Shown one piece after another: positions 8,564 through 17,748 of a stretch of 33,494 nt of DNA. The first letter of the stretch is position 1, and each line of letters begins with the position of its first letter. Made by a program: the position numbers and the translations under genes. The notes under the pieces were generated by a model. The model was not told the origin of the DNA, did not search any database, and saw only the letters and a list, made by a program, of their open reading frames with translations. This DNA is from an uncultured Chlamydiae bacterium (GTDB taxonomy: Bacteria; Chlamydiota; Chlamydiia; Chlamydiales; Rhabdochlamydiaceae): assembly GCA_945952445.1 (NCBI GenBank), contig CAMFIG010000025.1, forward strand, positions 1 to 33,494, read 5' to 3'.

Positions 8564-9016
8564 CTATTGAGAATTTCTTTCTAGAAAGGCTCCTTGTTTG
8601 GAGAGGCTTTCCAAGTAATTTTGCAAAATGAGAGTCGAGCAGACCGTGTCTATGTGGTTAGAGCGTTCTTTGCGGCGCATATTGCTTTCTTTAAGAAGTC
8701 TTTCTGCTTGCATAGTAGAGAGTCTCTCATCCCAGAGTTTGAATGGCAATTGCAGATGGGAAGCCAGAGCTTCTGCAAAAGCTCTGGCTTCCTGGGCCAT
8801 CTCTCCTTCTTTTCCGTTCAGCAAAAGAGGATATCCTATGAGGAGAAGATCGATTGGCTGCAAACGGGATAGCTTATTTTGGATTTCCTGGAATGTCTTT
8901 TCGAGATTTTTCTGTCTTGCGCAAACACAAAGAGGGCTTGCGATGATTTTTCTCTCGTCAGAATGGGAGATTCCAATCCGGGCTCTTCCGTAGTCGAAGC
9001 TGATAATTCTTCCCAT
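8564..9016 (-). CDS. yqgF: YqgF/RuvX-family RNase H-fold nuclease
   Basis: The 150-residue protein has the YqgF landmarks in order: ISFDYGRARIGISHSD at the N-terminus, LLLIGYPLLLNGKEG near residue 60, LWDERLSTMQAE near 95-105, and NHIDTVCSTLILQNYLE near 125. These hold the acidic residues of the RNase H-like site. Family members process the 5' end of 16S rRNA precursor in E. coli and were first annotated as Holliday junction resolvases. The ATG is 3 bases after the pyrG stop, so the two are cotranscribed, as in C. trachomatis (CT183-CT184). Confidence 0.93.
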   Translation of the reverse strand: MGRIISFDYGRARIGISHSDERKIIASPLCVCARQKNLEKTFQEIQNKLSRLQPIDLLLIGYPLLLNGKEGEMAQEARAFAEALASHLQLPFKLWDERLSTMQAERLLKESNMRRKERSNHIDTVCSTLILQNYLESLSKQGAFLERNSQ

Positions 9017-9019
9017 CGT

Positions 9020-10645
9020 TTAAGTGGTTCCTTTTTCTTTTCTGTACTGGAGAGCTGCTGCGATGAATTCTTTAAAAAGCGGATGCGGAGCATTTGGTTT
9101 GGATTTAAACTCAGGATGGAATTGGACTCCGACCATCCATGGGTGGTCTTTCACTTCGGTGATTTCACAGAGGTGCCCATTTTCGAGATACCCTGAAATT
9201 GCAAGACCATGTTCTTCGCATCGGTCTTTATAAACGTTGTTAAATTCCCAACGGTGGCGGTGCCTTTCTGATATAAGAGTAGAACCGTAAGCTTTGGCGG
9301 CTTTTGTTCCGGGTTTAATGAGGCAGTTATAAGCTCCAAGACGCATAGTCCCTCCTAAATCAGCAACTCCCTTCTGCTCGCTGAGGAGCGATATTACGGG
9401 ATGAGAAGTATTTGGGTCTATTTCCGTGGAGTTAGCGTCGGAGAGTTTAAGTACATGTCTTGCAAACTCAACGCACATCACTTGCATGCCAAGGCAAAGA
9501 CCTAAATAGGGGATTTTATTTTCACGGCAATGTTTGGCGGTCAAGATCTTTCCCATCCATCCTCTTTCTCCAAATCCTCCCGGAACTAAATAGCCGTCGC
9601 AGCCGCCGATGGCGTCGGCGATTTCTTTGTGCTCCAAAGTTTTTTCCGCTTCAAAACGGCGGATTTCAATTTCGACTAGGTTCGCTAGGGCTCCATGCTG
9701 GAGAGCTTCAAAGACACACTTATATGCATCCTGATGTTGCAAGTATTTTCCAACGATGCCGATGACAACTTTGCCTTTAGGGTTATAAAGAGCATGCAGC
9801 ATTTTTTCCCATTGGGAAAGATCGATATTGCCAGTAGGTAAATCGAGCATCTGGCAGATTTTTTGGTCGATTCCTTGTTTGTGAAGCATAACAGGGACTT
9901 CATAAATACTTCGAGGAACATCGGGTTCGTCGATGACTGCTTCTTTAGGGACGCTGCAGAAAAGGCTGATTTTGTCTTTGATCTCTTCAGAAAGACTCTC
10001 TTCGCAACGGCAAAGGATAATGTCTGGAATAATTCCGATTTCTCTTAAGATTTGGACGGAATGCTGCGTGGGTTTGGTTTTGACTTCGCCGGCAGTTTTA
10101 AGAAAAGGAACGTAGGTGAGATGGATATTAATGCAGTCACGAGGTCTTTCATAACGGAATTGGCGGATCGCTTCAAAAAAAGGCAGAGATTCGATGTCTC
10201 CTACGGTGCCTCCAATTTCAACGATCACAACTTGCACTCCCGGTTCAATCCGAGTAACTTGCAGAATTCTCTGTTTGATTTCATCGGTAACGTGAGGGAT
10301 TACTTGCACCGTTTTTCCTAAATAATCTCCTTTTCTTTCCCGTTTGATCACAGCGTCATAAATCTGTCCGGAGGTTGCATTGGAAGCTTTAGAAAGAAGG
10401 GCATTTGTGTATCGATAATAGTGGCCTAAGTCGAGGTCGGTTTCAGCTCCGTCATCGGTTACATAAACTTCTCCGTGCTGGAAAGGGTTCATTGTGCCTG
10501 GGTCTACATTCAAATAAGGATCCAGCTTCAGCATGGCTACTTTCAGGCCGCGCTGTTCTAATAACATGGCAATTGAAGCAGAAGTCAGACCTTTTCCCAG
10601 TGAGGAGACGACTCCTCCGCTCATAAAAATATATTTAGGGTGCAT
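9020..10645 (-). CDS. pyrG: CTP synthase
   Basis: This 541-residue enzyme makes CTP from UTP, ATP and glutamine. The N-terminal synthetase half opens with KYIFMSGGVVSSLGKGLTSAS (P-loop), then KLDPYLNVDPGTMNPFQHGEV and GGTVGDIES. The C-terminal half is a class I glutamine amidotransferase with GLCLGMQ (nucleophile Cys near residue 400) and VQFHPEF near 530. The frame is open to 10708, but the ATG at 10645 gives the canonical length and start. It heads the minus-strand unit with yqgF; in Chlamydia zwf and pgl would follow, but here a 4.2 kb segment intervenes. Confidence 0.97.
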   Translation of the reverse strand: MHPKYIFMSGGVVSSLGKGLTSASIAMLLEQRGLKVAMLKLDPYLNVDPGTMNPFQHGEVYVTDDGAETDLDLGHYYRYTNALLSKASNATSGQIYDAVIKRERKGDYLGKTVQVIPHVTDEIKQRILQVTRIEPGVQVVIVEIGGTVGDIESLPFFEAIRQFRYERPRDCINIHLTYVPFLKTAGEVKTKPTQHSVQILREIGIIPDIILCRCEESLSEEIKDKISLFCSVPKEAVIDEPDVPRSIYEVPVMLHKQGIDQKICQMLDLPTGNIDLSQWEKMLHALYNPKGKVVIGIVGKYLQHQDAYKCVFEALQHGALANLVEIEIRRFEAEKTLEHKEIADAIGGCDGYLVPGGFGERGWMGKILTAKHCRENKIPYLGLCLGMQVMCVEFARHVLKLSDANSTEIDPNTSHPVISLLSEQKGVADLGGTMRLGAYNCLIKPGTKAAKAYGSTLISERHRHRWEFNNVYKDRCEEHGLAISGYLENGHLCEITEVKDHPWMVGVQFHPEFKSKPNAPHPLFKEFIAAALQYRKEKGTT

Positions 10646-10803
10646 TTTTTCTCGCTGTATTCGATGAGTTAAAGAAGGAATTTTAGGGTTAAGGTTCATA
10701 AAATTCAATCTATTTTGGAAAGTGTTCTGATTCTTTTTTACAAAAAAGTTTAAAAAGGATATGGTAATTCCGTGAAAAACTAAGACTCAAGAATAATATT
10801 GAG

Positions 10804-10848
10804 CAATCAATCGAATGGCGGGATTTGGTTTTTAAAGACCAATCAATC
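10804..10848. promoter_or_regulatory. Possible operator: direct repeats around an imperfect palindrome
   Basis: Between the divergent pyrG and MFS genes, CAATCAATC occurs at 10804-10812 and again at 10840-10848 (36 bases apart). Between and partly overlapping them is an 18-base imperfect palindrome centred on TTTAAA (10825-10842, TTGGTTTTTAAAGACCAA). The arrangement is what a regulator binding site can look like, but no regulator is known here. Confidence 0.3.
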
Positions 10849-10901
10849 TCTCTATAGGATTTGTGCCAACGAAACCTCTTTACATTAAAAAATGGGGATT
10901 T

Positions 10902-12182
10902 ATGCAAACAACGCGTCCTACACATTATCGTTGGGTGATTACCAGTTTGATTTTTTTTATCACTCTTGTAAATTTCATCGACCGTTCTGCGATTTCTTTT
11001 GTTATTCATCCGCTAAAACAGGAATTCCATTTTACAGACACTGAATTTGGGATGATCCTTTCAGCTTTTGGCCTCGGCTACGTGCTTCTGACAGCTTTTG
11101 GAGGATGGCTTGTAGATGTTTGCGGCTCTCGGATTATTTGGACTCTTGCTGCGATCGCATGGTCTCTTTGTGTAGGGCTCTTAGGTTTTGCTGGAGGGTT
11201 TTGGAGTTTCATCTGGCTTCGCTTTTTACTGGGGATCACAGAGGGGCCGCACTTTCCTGCAATGTCAAAAACAATTAGCGACTGGCTTCCGGCAGCAGAA
11301 AGAGCTAGAGCTCTTTCTTTAGGTCTTGTTGCTATCCCTCTTTCCGCTGTGATCGGCGCTCCATTTACCTCTTACCTTGTCGTCGATCTGGGATGGAGAG
11401 CGATGTTTTTTGTGATGAGCAGTTTAGGCGTGCTTTGGGCGATTGTTTGGTATTTTCTTTTTCGCGATAAACCTGAAGATTCTAAACATGTAGGTGTTGT
11501 AGAGAAAAATTTGATTTTAACTAAAAGATTTCGCAGAGACGAGACGAAGGAACCTCCCATCGATTGGCGTTATATTTTGCTGCATCCAGCCCTTATAGCC
11601 AATAACATTGCCTATTTTGCTTTTGGATATATGCTCTTTTTTGCCACCTTATGGCTTCCTGGGTACTTCCTAACTCAGCATGGGTTAAATCTTAAAAGCG
11701 TCGGATGGTATCTTACAATTCCTTGGTTAGTAGGTGCCTTGTTTTTGAAATTAGGAGGTTTTATTTCCGACTCTCTTTATAAAAAGACTGGAAGCAGCCG
11801 GATTGCTCGCTCGCACATAATCTGGGGAAGTCAGCTGCTAGCAGCTATTTGCTTTGTAGTTCTGGGATTTACAGATTCTTTTGGTATGTCTATGGTGTTT
11901 TTAAGTCTGGGACTCGGTTTCGGTTTGATGCCTCAGCCGGCGTTTTTTAGCGTAAATATTGATGTCGCAAAAGACCGCGCAGGATCTTCCCAGGGAATTA
12001 CTTCTAGCTGCCTGTCTCTTGCCGGGATCATAGCTCCTGTTTTAACAGGTTGGCTGATCGATGCGACCGGCAGCTATAAAGCAGCTTTTTTACTTCTTGC
12101 TGGATTTACAGTTTTTGCTGTATTCACGGTGATCTTTTTTCACCACCCAGATCGAGAATTCAAAAAGCTTCGCTCTGTATAA
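10902..12182 (+). CDS. MFS transporter, anion:cation symporter (ACS)-like
   Basis: The 426-residue inner-membrane protein shows the 12-segment pattern of the major facilitator superfamily with a polar central loop near residues 195-220. RWVITSLIFFITLVNFIDRSAISF and the first-loop region GGWLVDVCGSR resemble the ACS family, which carries sugar acids, sialic acid and other organic anions; LRFLLGITEGPHFPA is also typical. The ATG at 10902 is preferred over a GTG at 10863 because GGGGA lies just upstream and TM1 starts at the usual distance. The gene stands alone, divergent from pyrG, and is followed by a strong terminator. The substrate cannot be told from the sequence. Confidence 0.88.
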   Translation: MQTTRPTHYRWVITSLIFFITLVNFIDRSAISFVIHPLKQEFHFTDTEFGMILSAFGLGYVLLTAFGGWLVDVCGSRIIWTLAAIAWSLCVGLLGFAGGFWSFIWLRFLLGITEGPHFPAMSKTISDWLPAAERARALSLGLVAIPLSAVIGAPFTSYLVVDLGWRAMFFVMSSLGVLWAIVWYFLFRDKPEDSKHVGVVEKNLILTKRFRRDETKEPPIDWRYILLHPALIANNIAYFAFGYMLFFATLWLPGYFLTQHGLNLKSVGWYLTIPWLVGALFLKLGGFISDSLYKKTGSSRIARSHIIWGSQLLAAICFVVLGFTDSFGMSMVFLSLGLGFGLMPQPAFFSVNIDVAKDRAGSSQGITSSCLSLAGIIAPVLTGWLIDATGSYKAAFLLLAGFTVFAVFTVIFFHHPDREFKKLRSV

Positions 12183-12191
12183 GGATAAACG

Positions 12192-12247
12192 CTTGCACCT
12201 CAATGGAATTTTATCTCATTGAGATGCAAGATAGTGTATTTTTTATT
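12192..12247 (+). terminator. Rho-independent terminator after the MFS gene
   Basis: A 14-bp stem (12192-12205 with 12217-12230, one C-A mismatch) and an 11-base loop are followed by a U-rich run beginning TAGTGTATTTTTTATT. It lies 10 bases after the transporter stop codon and separates it from the serine dehydratase gene. Confidence 0.85.
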
Positions 12248-12332
12248 GATTATTTCCTGTTTAAATTCATCTAGAGTTTTATTTTTCTATTAGATATAAA
12301 TTATACTGTCAACCTAAAAGCGGTAGGTGTTT

Positions 12333-13757
12333 ATGTCTATTCTCGACTCTCCGAAGCAAACTTCAGTTCCTGTCAGTGTATTTCAGTTGTTTTCCATAGG
12401 AATAGGGCCTTCGAGTTCTCATACAGTAGGACCGATGCGGGCTGCGAGAATGTTTGCGCAGGAATTGGAACGGCAGGGTTTTTTAGTGAATGTTGACTCT
12501 GTTACAGTAGAGCTTTTTGGATCTCTTGCGATGACAGGAAAAGGACATGCAACTGATATCGCCATTTTACTCGGGTTAGAAGGGGAAGCTCCAGAGAAAG
12601 TAGACCCAGAAAGTGTGAACCAAAAGATCGAAAAAATCCAAACTCAAGGAATCCTTCATCTCTTAGGTGTGTTTCCTATCGAATTTTGTGTATATAGCGA
12701 CCTTATTTTCCAAAAAGGGAAAAGACTACCTTATCACTCGAACGCTATGAAAATCAAAGCTTGTGATGCGGAAGGAGCGGAAGTTTTTAGTAAGATTTAC
12801 TATTCAGTCGGTGGTGGGTTTGTAGTAGAACACGAACAGATTTTTTCCCCTCAAATCAATACACAACAAACAGCTCTTTTTGAAGTTCCCTACCCTTTTC
12901 ACTCGTTTGCCGAACTGGAAGCGCATTGTCGCAAAACAGGGCTTGCAATCCATGAAATCGTCTTTGAAAATGAGAAAGCATGGAGATCGGAAGAGGAGAT
13001 TATTTCTGGGATTTTGCAGATCTGGCAAGTCATGAAAGATTGTGTGCAAAGAGGATGCCTTCAAGAAGGCATTCTCCCAGGGGGACTCCAGGTTAAAAGA
13101 AGGGCTCCTTCTCTATATCAAGATCTTCAAACAAAGGAATTTCAAGATCCCTCGGAGATTTTCGATTGGGTGAGTTTATTTGCCTTAGCTGTTAATGAAG
13201 AAAATGCAGCTGGAGGAAGAGTGGTGACGGCACCTACGAACGGAGCTTCGGGTGTTATCCCAGCTGTTCTGCACTATTATGAAAAGTTCACTCAAAATCC
13301 TTCTCAAGAAGGAATTATCCGCTTTTTCCTTACTTCTGCTGCAATAGGGATTCTGTATAAAGAAGGAGCCTCTCTTTCTGCTGCAGAGATGGGATGCCAA
13401 GGAGAGGTTGGAGTTGCCTGTTCCATGGCGGCAGGAGGTCTCGTAGCAGCGCTCGGAGGTTCTTTAAAACAAATTGAGAATGCGGCAGAAATCGGCATGG
13501 AGCACAACCTAGGGTTAACCTGTGATCCAGTAGCCGGGCTTGTCCAGATCCCCTGTATTGAGAGAAATACGATGGGGGCGATCCAGGCAATCAATGCAGC
13601 CCGCTTGGCTTTGAAAGGAGATGGAGATTTTAAGGTCTCTTTAGACCAGGTGATCTCTGCGATGAGACAAACCGGAGAAGATATGAAAAGCATCTACAAA
13701 GAGACCTCGGAAGGGGGGCTTGCTTTACATGTCACGGTGGCTCTTCCTGAGTGCTAG
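12333..13757 (+). CDS. sdaA: L-serine ammonia-lyase (single-chain, Fe-S)
   Basis: The 474-residue enzyme deaminates L-serine to pyruvate and ammonia in the cytosol. The N-terminal beta domain has [18 protein letters not shown] near residue 25, and the alpha domain has [14 protein letters not shown] near 290, [18 protein letters not shown] near 350 and [18 protein letters not shown] near 395, containing the cysteines that bind the [4Fe-4S] cluster. The length and fused alpha/beta layout match E. coli SdaA. The ATG at 12333 is used rather than the GTG two codons before; TAGG lies 6-9 bases upstream. The gene would feed host serine into pyruvate. Confidence 0.95.
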   Translation: MSILDSPKQTSVPVSVFQLFSIGIGPSSSHTVGPMRAARMFAQELERQGFLVNVDSVTVELFGSLAMTGKGHATDIAILLGLEGEAPEKVDPESVNQKIEKIQTQGILHLLGVFPIEFCVYSDLIFQKGKRLPYHSNAMKIKACDAEGAEVFSKIYYSVGGGFVVEHEQIFSPQINTQQTALFEVPYPFHSFAELEAHCRKTGLAIHEIVFENEKAWRSEEEIISGILQIWQVMKDCVQRGCLQEGILPGGLQVKRRAPSLYQDLQTKEFQDPSEIFDWVSLFALAVNEENAAGGRVVTAPTNGASGVIPAVLHYYEKFTQNPSQEGIIRFFLTSAAIGILYKEGASLSAAEMGCQGEVGVACSMAAGGLVAALGGSLKQIENAAEIGMEHNLGLTCDPVAGLVQIPCIERNTMGAIQAINAARLALKGDGDFKVSLDQVISAMRQTGEDMKSIYKETSEGGLALHVTVALPEC

Positions 13758-13810
13758 CGCCCAATCCGGATGGAAAATCGACGCTACTTGCCTTAAAATC
13801 TGAAAATAGA

Positions 13811-13824
13811 CAAAGTATACTTTG
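13811..13824. repeat. Perfect 14-base palindrome CAAAGTATACTTTG
   Basis: The palindrome is 30 bases before the start of the decayed ATPase gene. Part of it (TATACT) may be a -10 element, and as a whole it could be an operator. No function is established. Confidence 0.4.
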
Positions 13825-13853
13825 CTTATATTGGTCAAATAAGGCAGGTATGC

Positions 13854-14388
13854 ATGAAAATTCGTAAAGAAGAGCTGATAGCCATTATTTCCCAGTTTAA
13901 TCCTTGGTGGAGAGGCGAAAGAATTCCGGATGTTCCTGAATGGCGTCGCAGTGCATTCCAACCTTGAGGATGTCTTGGCGTTGAGTCGATGTGTGGAAAC
14001 CGCTGTCATAGGCCATTTATGCTCCCATTCTGTAGCTGATCAGGCTCGATTTAGCTATTGGCGCAATCAAAGAGAAAAGGAAGTTGATTTGATTTTAGAA
14101 ATGGATGACACCATTATTCCTTTTGAAGTTAAATACCAATCCCAGGAAGTACAAACCAGAGACATTCACGGCTTGATTGATCTATGCAACCAAAAGCCAT
14201 CCATTCGCCATGGCTATATAATAACGAAAGATCCACGCGATATAGGACGGATGCAAGAAAAATCACAACAAAAGACCTACATGAAGATACCAGCTTGCTT
14301 TTTTGCTATTGGCTTGGAGCCTCAGAATCTATACAAAAAAATATCTTGGTGTGATGTCTGTTTCTGTGAAGTTTTTCTTGTTTTTTGA
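13854..14388 (+). pseudogene. Remnant of an AAA ATPase/DUF4143 gene with the middle deleted
   Basis: From the ATG at 13854 a 37-codon stretch reads MKIRKEELIAIISQFNPWW and ends with DVPEWRRSAFQ before a stop; this is the usual opening of ATPases with a C-terminal DUF4143 domain. A second frame, shifted by one base and starting near 13960, encodes the family's C-terminal part: LEDVLALSRCVETAVIGHL, then SYWRNQREKEVDLILE and IPFEVKY, a PD-(D/E)XK-like nuclease-fold segment. The ~200 central residues with Walker A and B are missing. A 152-residue frame (13930-14388) is open, but its first residues are out-of-frame sequence. It is best read as a deletion plus frameshift, not an active gene. Confidence 0.75.
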
Positions 14389-14401
14389 GAGGGAAAATGG
14401 C

Positions 14402-14433
14402 ATGCCTTCTTCAAGAAACTAAAAAGAAGGCAT
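14402..14433 (+). promoter_or_regulatory. Hairpin covering the ribosome-binding site of the PFP gene
   Basis: ATGCCTTCTT (14402-14411) and AAGAAGGCAT (14424-14433) are perfectly complementary, forming a 10-bp stem with a 12-base loop. The 3' arm contains the Shine-Dalgarno sequence AGAAGG, and the ATG follows 3 bases after the stem. The folded form would hide the ribosome-binding site. No U-run follows, so it is not a standard terminator. Confidence 0.6.
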
Positions 14434-14436
14434 CCT

Positions 14437-16029
14437 ATGCAGACAAGCTCTTTAGAAATTGCTCTTCAGAAAGAACCAATCCAGCTTCCCTCTCTTTTGC
14501 AAGATATTTCGCGCGTAGCTTTTATAGAGCATCCATTGCAAGATTTTTTAGACTCTCGAATTCAATCATTTTTTCCTTATCAGACGAGGTTGCCTTTGCT
14601 TCGTGCAGAAATACGAGATTCTCAGTCTTTTTCTCCTTTGAAAGTGGGGGTAGTATTTTCTGGGGGACAAGCTTCTGGAGGTCACAATGTCATTGTTGGA
14701 TTGTATGATGCTCTGCACAAGATGCACCCCGATTCAATATTGTATGGTTTCTTGGACGGGCCCTCCGGCATCCTCCAGGGTAAATACCGGAAGCTGAGCC
14801 AGGAAGAGCTCTCTACTGTATACAATACGGGAGGATTCGATCTTCTAGGATCGGGGCGCACGAAGATTGAGACCCAAGAGCAGATGGAAGCCGCTTTGGG
14901 AGTTGTTTCTTCTTTACAGCTCGATGGCCTTGTCATCATAGGAGGAGATGATTCTAACACAAACGCAGCGCTTCTTTATGAGTATTTTCAGGGAAAAGGA
15001 TGCTCCACAAAGGTTGTGGGAGTTCCTAAGACCATCGATGGGGATTTAAAAAACGAATACGTCGCTGTGTCTTTTGGTTTTGACAGTGCTTGTAAGGTGT
15101 ATTCAGAACTCATTGGTAACATAGCAAAAGATGCACTCTCTGCGAAAAAATATTATCATTTTATCAAGCTGATGGGCCGTTCTGCTTCGCATGTGACATT
15201 AGAATGTGCTTTATCTGTTCATCCTAACTATACCTTAATCGGAGAGGAAGTGGCAAAAGAGAATAAGACCCTTTCTGCCATTATTCAAGATTTAGCAGAC
15301 CTTGTTTGCGAAAGAGCACAAAAAGGAAAACTCTATGGAATTGTGCTAGTTCCAGAAGGACTTATAGAATTTATCCCGGAAGTCAAACAGCTCATAGGCG
15401 AACTCAATCGACTTCTGGTAGAACATCCGGAAGATCCTCTGCCTTATCTATCCTCTGGCTCCAAGGCATGTTTTCACTCTTTACCAAAGAGTATCCAAGA
15501 GCAGCTTCTTTTTGTAAGAGACCCTCACGGGAATGTACAGGTTTCTTGGATTGAAACAGAAAAGCTTCTTGTAGAAGGAGTAAGACAGGAGTTGCAGCGC
15601 CGATCTCAGGCGTTAGCCTGGAATGTAGTCTCTCATTTCTTTGGATATGAAGGACGCTCAGGATTTCCCTCGCGCTTTGATTCAGCTTACTGTTATGTGC
15701 TTGGTATGACAGCCGCTTTATTATTACGAGAAAAAGCAGGGGGATATATGTGCTTTGTCGAAGGAGTTCATAAACCTCTGAATGAATGGCGTATTGGGGG
15801 AGTTCCTCTTACGCGGCTTATGGCCTTAGAAATGCGGAAAGGAAAAGAAAAGCCAGTGGTGAAAAAGGCTCTCGTTGACCTAGAGAGCCCTTCTTTTTGC
15901 TTTTTCAAAGCAGCCCGGGAAGGCTGGAAGTGGAAAGATGATTACTGTTTTCCGGGACCGATTCAATTCTGGGGTAATAAAAATGTTTGCGATCCTATTC
16001 CTATTACTGTAAGTATGGACTTAAAGTAG
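14437..16029 (+). CDS. Pyrophosphate-dependent 6-phosphofructokinase
   Basis: The 530-residue enzyme phosphorylates fructose 6-phosphate using pyrophosphate and can run reversibly. FSGGQASGGHNVI near residue 75, IIGGDDSNTNA (residues 167-177) and PKTIDGDLKN (197-206) are the phosphodonor and catalytic motifs; the Asp in GGDD and Lys in PKTIDGD are the signatures of PPi-dependent rather than ATP-dependent enzymes, and D201 is the expected base. The size matches the long beta-type PFPs, including chlamydial CT205 and CT207. AGAAGG precedes the ATG but lies inside a hairpin. The gene is the main glycolytic entry seen in this window and might balance with zwf for hexose phosphate. Confidence 0.94.
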   Translation: MQTSSLEIALQKEPIQLPSLLQDISRVAFIEHPLQDFLDSRIQSFFPYQTRLPLLRAEIRDSQSFSPLKVGVVFSGGQASGGHNVIVGLYDALHKMHPDSILYGFLDGPSGILQGKYRKLSQEELSTVYNTGGFDLLGSGRTKIETQEQMEAALGVVSSLQLDGLVIIGGDDSNTNAALLYEYFQGKGCSTKVVGVPKTIDGDLKNEYVAVSFGFDSACKVYSELIGNIAKDALSAKKYYHFIKLMGRSASHVTLECALSVHPNYTLIGEEVAKENKTLSAIIQDLADLVCERAQKGKLYGIVLVPEGLIEFIPEVKQLIGELNRLLVEHPEDPLPYLSSGSKACFHSLPKSIQEQLLFVRDPHGNVQVSWIETEKLLVEGVRQELQRRSQALAWNVVSHFFGYEGRSGFPSRFDSAYCYVLGMTAALLLREKAGGYMCFVEGVHKPLNEWRIGGVPLTRLMALEMRKGKEKPVVKKALVDLESPSFCFFKAAREGWKWKDDYCFPGPIQFWGNKNVCDPIPITVSMDLK

Positions 16030-16055
16030 CATCAACACAGGGAGTATAGGGGGTC

Positions 16056-17054
16056 ATGGAGTCTGGTATTTCGCGTCCTTTATTGCGTAAGGGAAGGTAT
16101 TGTAATCCTCATATTAGAGATACAAAGAGGTCTTTATTCGATGCTTTGCTTTGGAAGACCGGCTTTTATGATGACCGGGAAAAACCGGAGCCGATCCCTC
16201 AAGGCTTTACCTACCCATTGCCCAAAGAAAAATTCGATTCGAGTTGTCCTAGCGCTGTTTGGATCAACCATAGTACATTTTTAGTCAAAGTACATGGACT
16301 GCATGTTCTGACAGATCCTATTTGGAGCGACAGATGCTCCCCTTTTCCATTCTTGGGACCTCTTCGCAGACATGCACCTGCTATGGATTTAGGTCACCTA
16401 GGCCATCTTGACTTTGTGTTGATTAGTCATAATCATTACGACCACTTAGACAAAAAAACAGTCTTGGAACTGCATCGACGATACCCCAATGCTTGCTGGT
16501 GTGTCCCAACAGGGGTGAAGTCGTGGTTTTTAAGACAAGGGATCTCTTGCGTCGAAGAGATGGGATGGTGGGAAGATAAGACATTTTCTTTATCCCAAGA
16601 CCATCACTTAAAAATAACCTCGGTCCCTTCTCAACATTTTTCCGGGCGATCCTTGCAGGATATGAATAAGACGCTTTGGTGCGGCTGGGTGTTTGAATCT
16701 AGCATGTCTCAAAATAGAAAACGGCTCTATTTCGTGGGAGATACAGGATATAATCCGATTGATTTTTGCCAGATAGGCAAGTTGTGGAGATCGATGGACT
16801 TGTCTCTTATTCCTATCGGCAGTTACGTCCCAAGACAATTTATGGCCCCCGTCCATATCGAACCTAAGCAGGCGGTAGCGATCCATCAAGAGGTTGGATC
16901 GAAGCTCAGCCTTGCTATCCATTGGAAAACATTCCGCCTTTCTGATGAGCTCATGGATCAACCTCCTTATGATTTATATAGAACTTTGCAAAAAGAAGGG
17001 ATCGATCCGCTCTCTTTTTTGGCACCTCCGCCCGGCTATGAAGTCAATTGGTGA
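16056..17054 (+). CDS. NAPE-PLD-like metallo-beta-lactamase-fold hydrolase
   Basis: The 332-residue protein has the zinc motif SHNHYDHLD (H125, H127, D129, H130) with further ligands H194, D229 (GDTGY) and H289. The segment IPIGSYVPRQFMAPVHIEP (about 252-270) is characteristic of the N-acylphosphatidylethanolamine phospholipase D group, which releases N-acylethanolamine from membrane lipid in animals. Bacterial members also include proteins of unknown substrate, so lipid hydrolysis is an inference. No signal peptide is evident. AGGGGG lies upstream of the ATG. The next gene starts inside its last codons, so the two are coupled. Confidence 0.85.
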   Translation: MESGISRPLLRKGRYCNPHIRDTKRSLFDALLWKTGFYDDREKPEPIPQGFTYPLPKEKFDSSCPSAVWINHSTFLVKVHGLHVLTDPIWSDRCSPFPFLGPLRRHAPAMDLGHLGHLDFVLISHNHYDHLDKKTVLELHRRYPNACWCVPTGVKSWFLRQGISCVEEMGWWEDKTFSLSQDHHLKITSVPSQHFSGRSLQDMNKTLWCGWVFESSMSQNRKRLYFVGDTGYNPIDFCQIGKLWRSMDLSLIPIGSYVPRQFMAPVHIEPKQAVAIHQEVGSKLSLAIHWKTFRLSDELMDQPPYDLYRTLQKEGIDPLSFLAPPPGYEVNW

Positions 17055-17748
17055 TTTTTGCAATTTACTTTATCTGTTTATAGTTGTTCGTTACAAACTT
17101 TGGGTAGAGGAATGGCTCATTCGCCATCGTTTTTATCTGCATAAAAAGTTCCAAGAGCTTGATCTTCAATGGAAAAAGGCTTATCGTTTCCAAAATCCAT
17201 ACCGGATATCGAAGCTGTTCTTACAACAGAAAGGAGAAAAGTTAGTCGACGCCTATGGAGAGACGCCTTTAACAAGTTTTTACCAAATTTTTCAAGAAAT
17301 CGGACTAACTTCAGAAGATTGTTTTTTAGATCTCGGATCTGGAAGGGGAAGGGGGGTGTTCTTTGCTGCTGCGTATTTTCAGTGTAGAGCTATAGGGATT
17401 GAACAAATCCCCTCTTTTGTTTTGCAGTGCCGCAAGATTGCAGAAAGATGCTCTTTTAACCAAGCACATTTTGTATGCAGCGATATCTTCGATGTAGACT
17501 TAAGCTCTGCTTCTATTCTGTATTTCTATGGGATCTGTATGCCGGATGAACAAGTGAAGCTCTTAGTCTCGCGTCTTGAAAATCTTTCAGAAACGGCTAA
17601 AGTGATTTCAGTGAGTTTCCCTTTGAGTGATTATTCCACTCTATTTTCTGTAGAAAAGCAGTTTGTTGTCCGTTATCCATGGGGAAGTACTGAGGTGTTT
17701 ATCAATAGAATATCCCTTAAAAAAGGAGAAATTGCATGTCCGAGCTAA
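17038..17748 (+). CDS. Class I SAM-dependent methyltransferase, DOT1-like motif I
   Basis: The 236-residue product starts at the ATG at 17038, 17 bases inside the upstream gene; the frame is open further upstream, but that stretch is antisense-free overlap with the hydrolase and is unlikely to be used. CFLDLGSGRGRGVFFAA (motif I, about residues 95-111) and IGIEQIP (motif II) define a Rossmann methyltransferase. The preceding YGETPLTSFYQIFQEIGL resembles the approach to motif I in DOT1-type and related enzymes. An N-terminal segment, GDFCNLLYLFIVVRYKLW (about 5-22), is hydrophobic and could hold the protein at a membrane. The target is unknown. The next gene overlaps it by 13 bases. Confidence 0.75.
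   Translation: MKSIGDFCNLLYLFIVVRYKLWVEEWLIRHRFYLHKKFQELDLQWKKAYRFQNPYRISKLFLQQKGEKLVDAYGETPLTSFYQIFQEIGLTSEDCFLDLGSGRGRGVFFAAAYFQCRAIGIEQIPSFVLQCRKIAERCSFNQAHFVCSDIFDVDLSSASILYFYGICMPDEQVKLLVSRLENLSETAKVISVSFPLSDYSTLFSVEKQFVVRYPWGSTEVFINRISLKKGEIACPS

Noticed and set aside
8577-8588. Palindrome CTTTCTAGAAAG near the end of yqgF as a terminator
   Set aside because: It lies inside the coding sequence, has no loop and no following U-run on the coding strand.
8594-9233. Several plus-strand frames opposite yqgF and the end of pyrG
   Set aside because: They are antisense to well conserved genes and show no recognisable protein features.
13930-14388. Intact 152-residue hypothetical gene
   Set aside because: Its first ten residues come from the wrong frame of the upstream ATPase start, and only the C-terminal part of a much longer family is present.
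16894-17037. 48-codon N-terminal extension of the methyltransferase
   Set aside because: It overlaps the conserved C-terminus of the hydrolase in another frame; the ATG at 17038 is sufficient for the whole domain.
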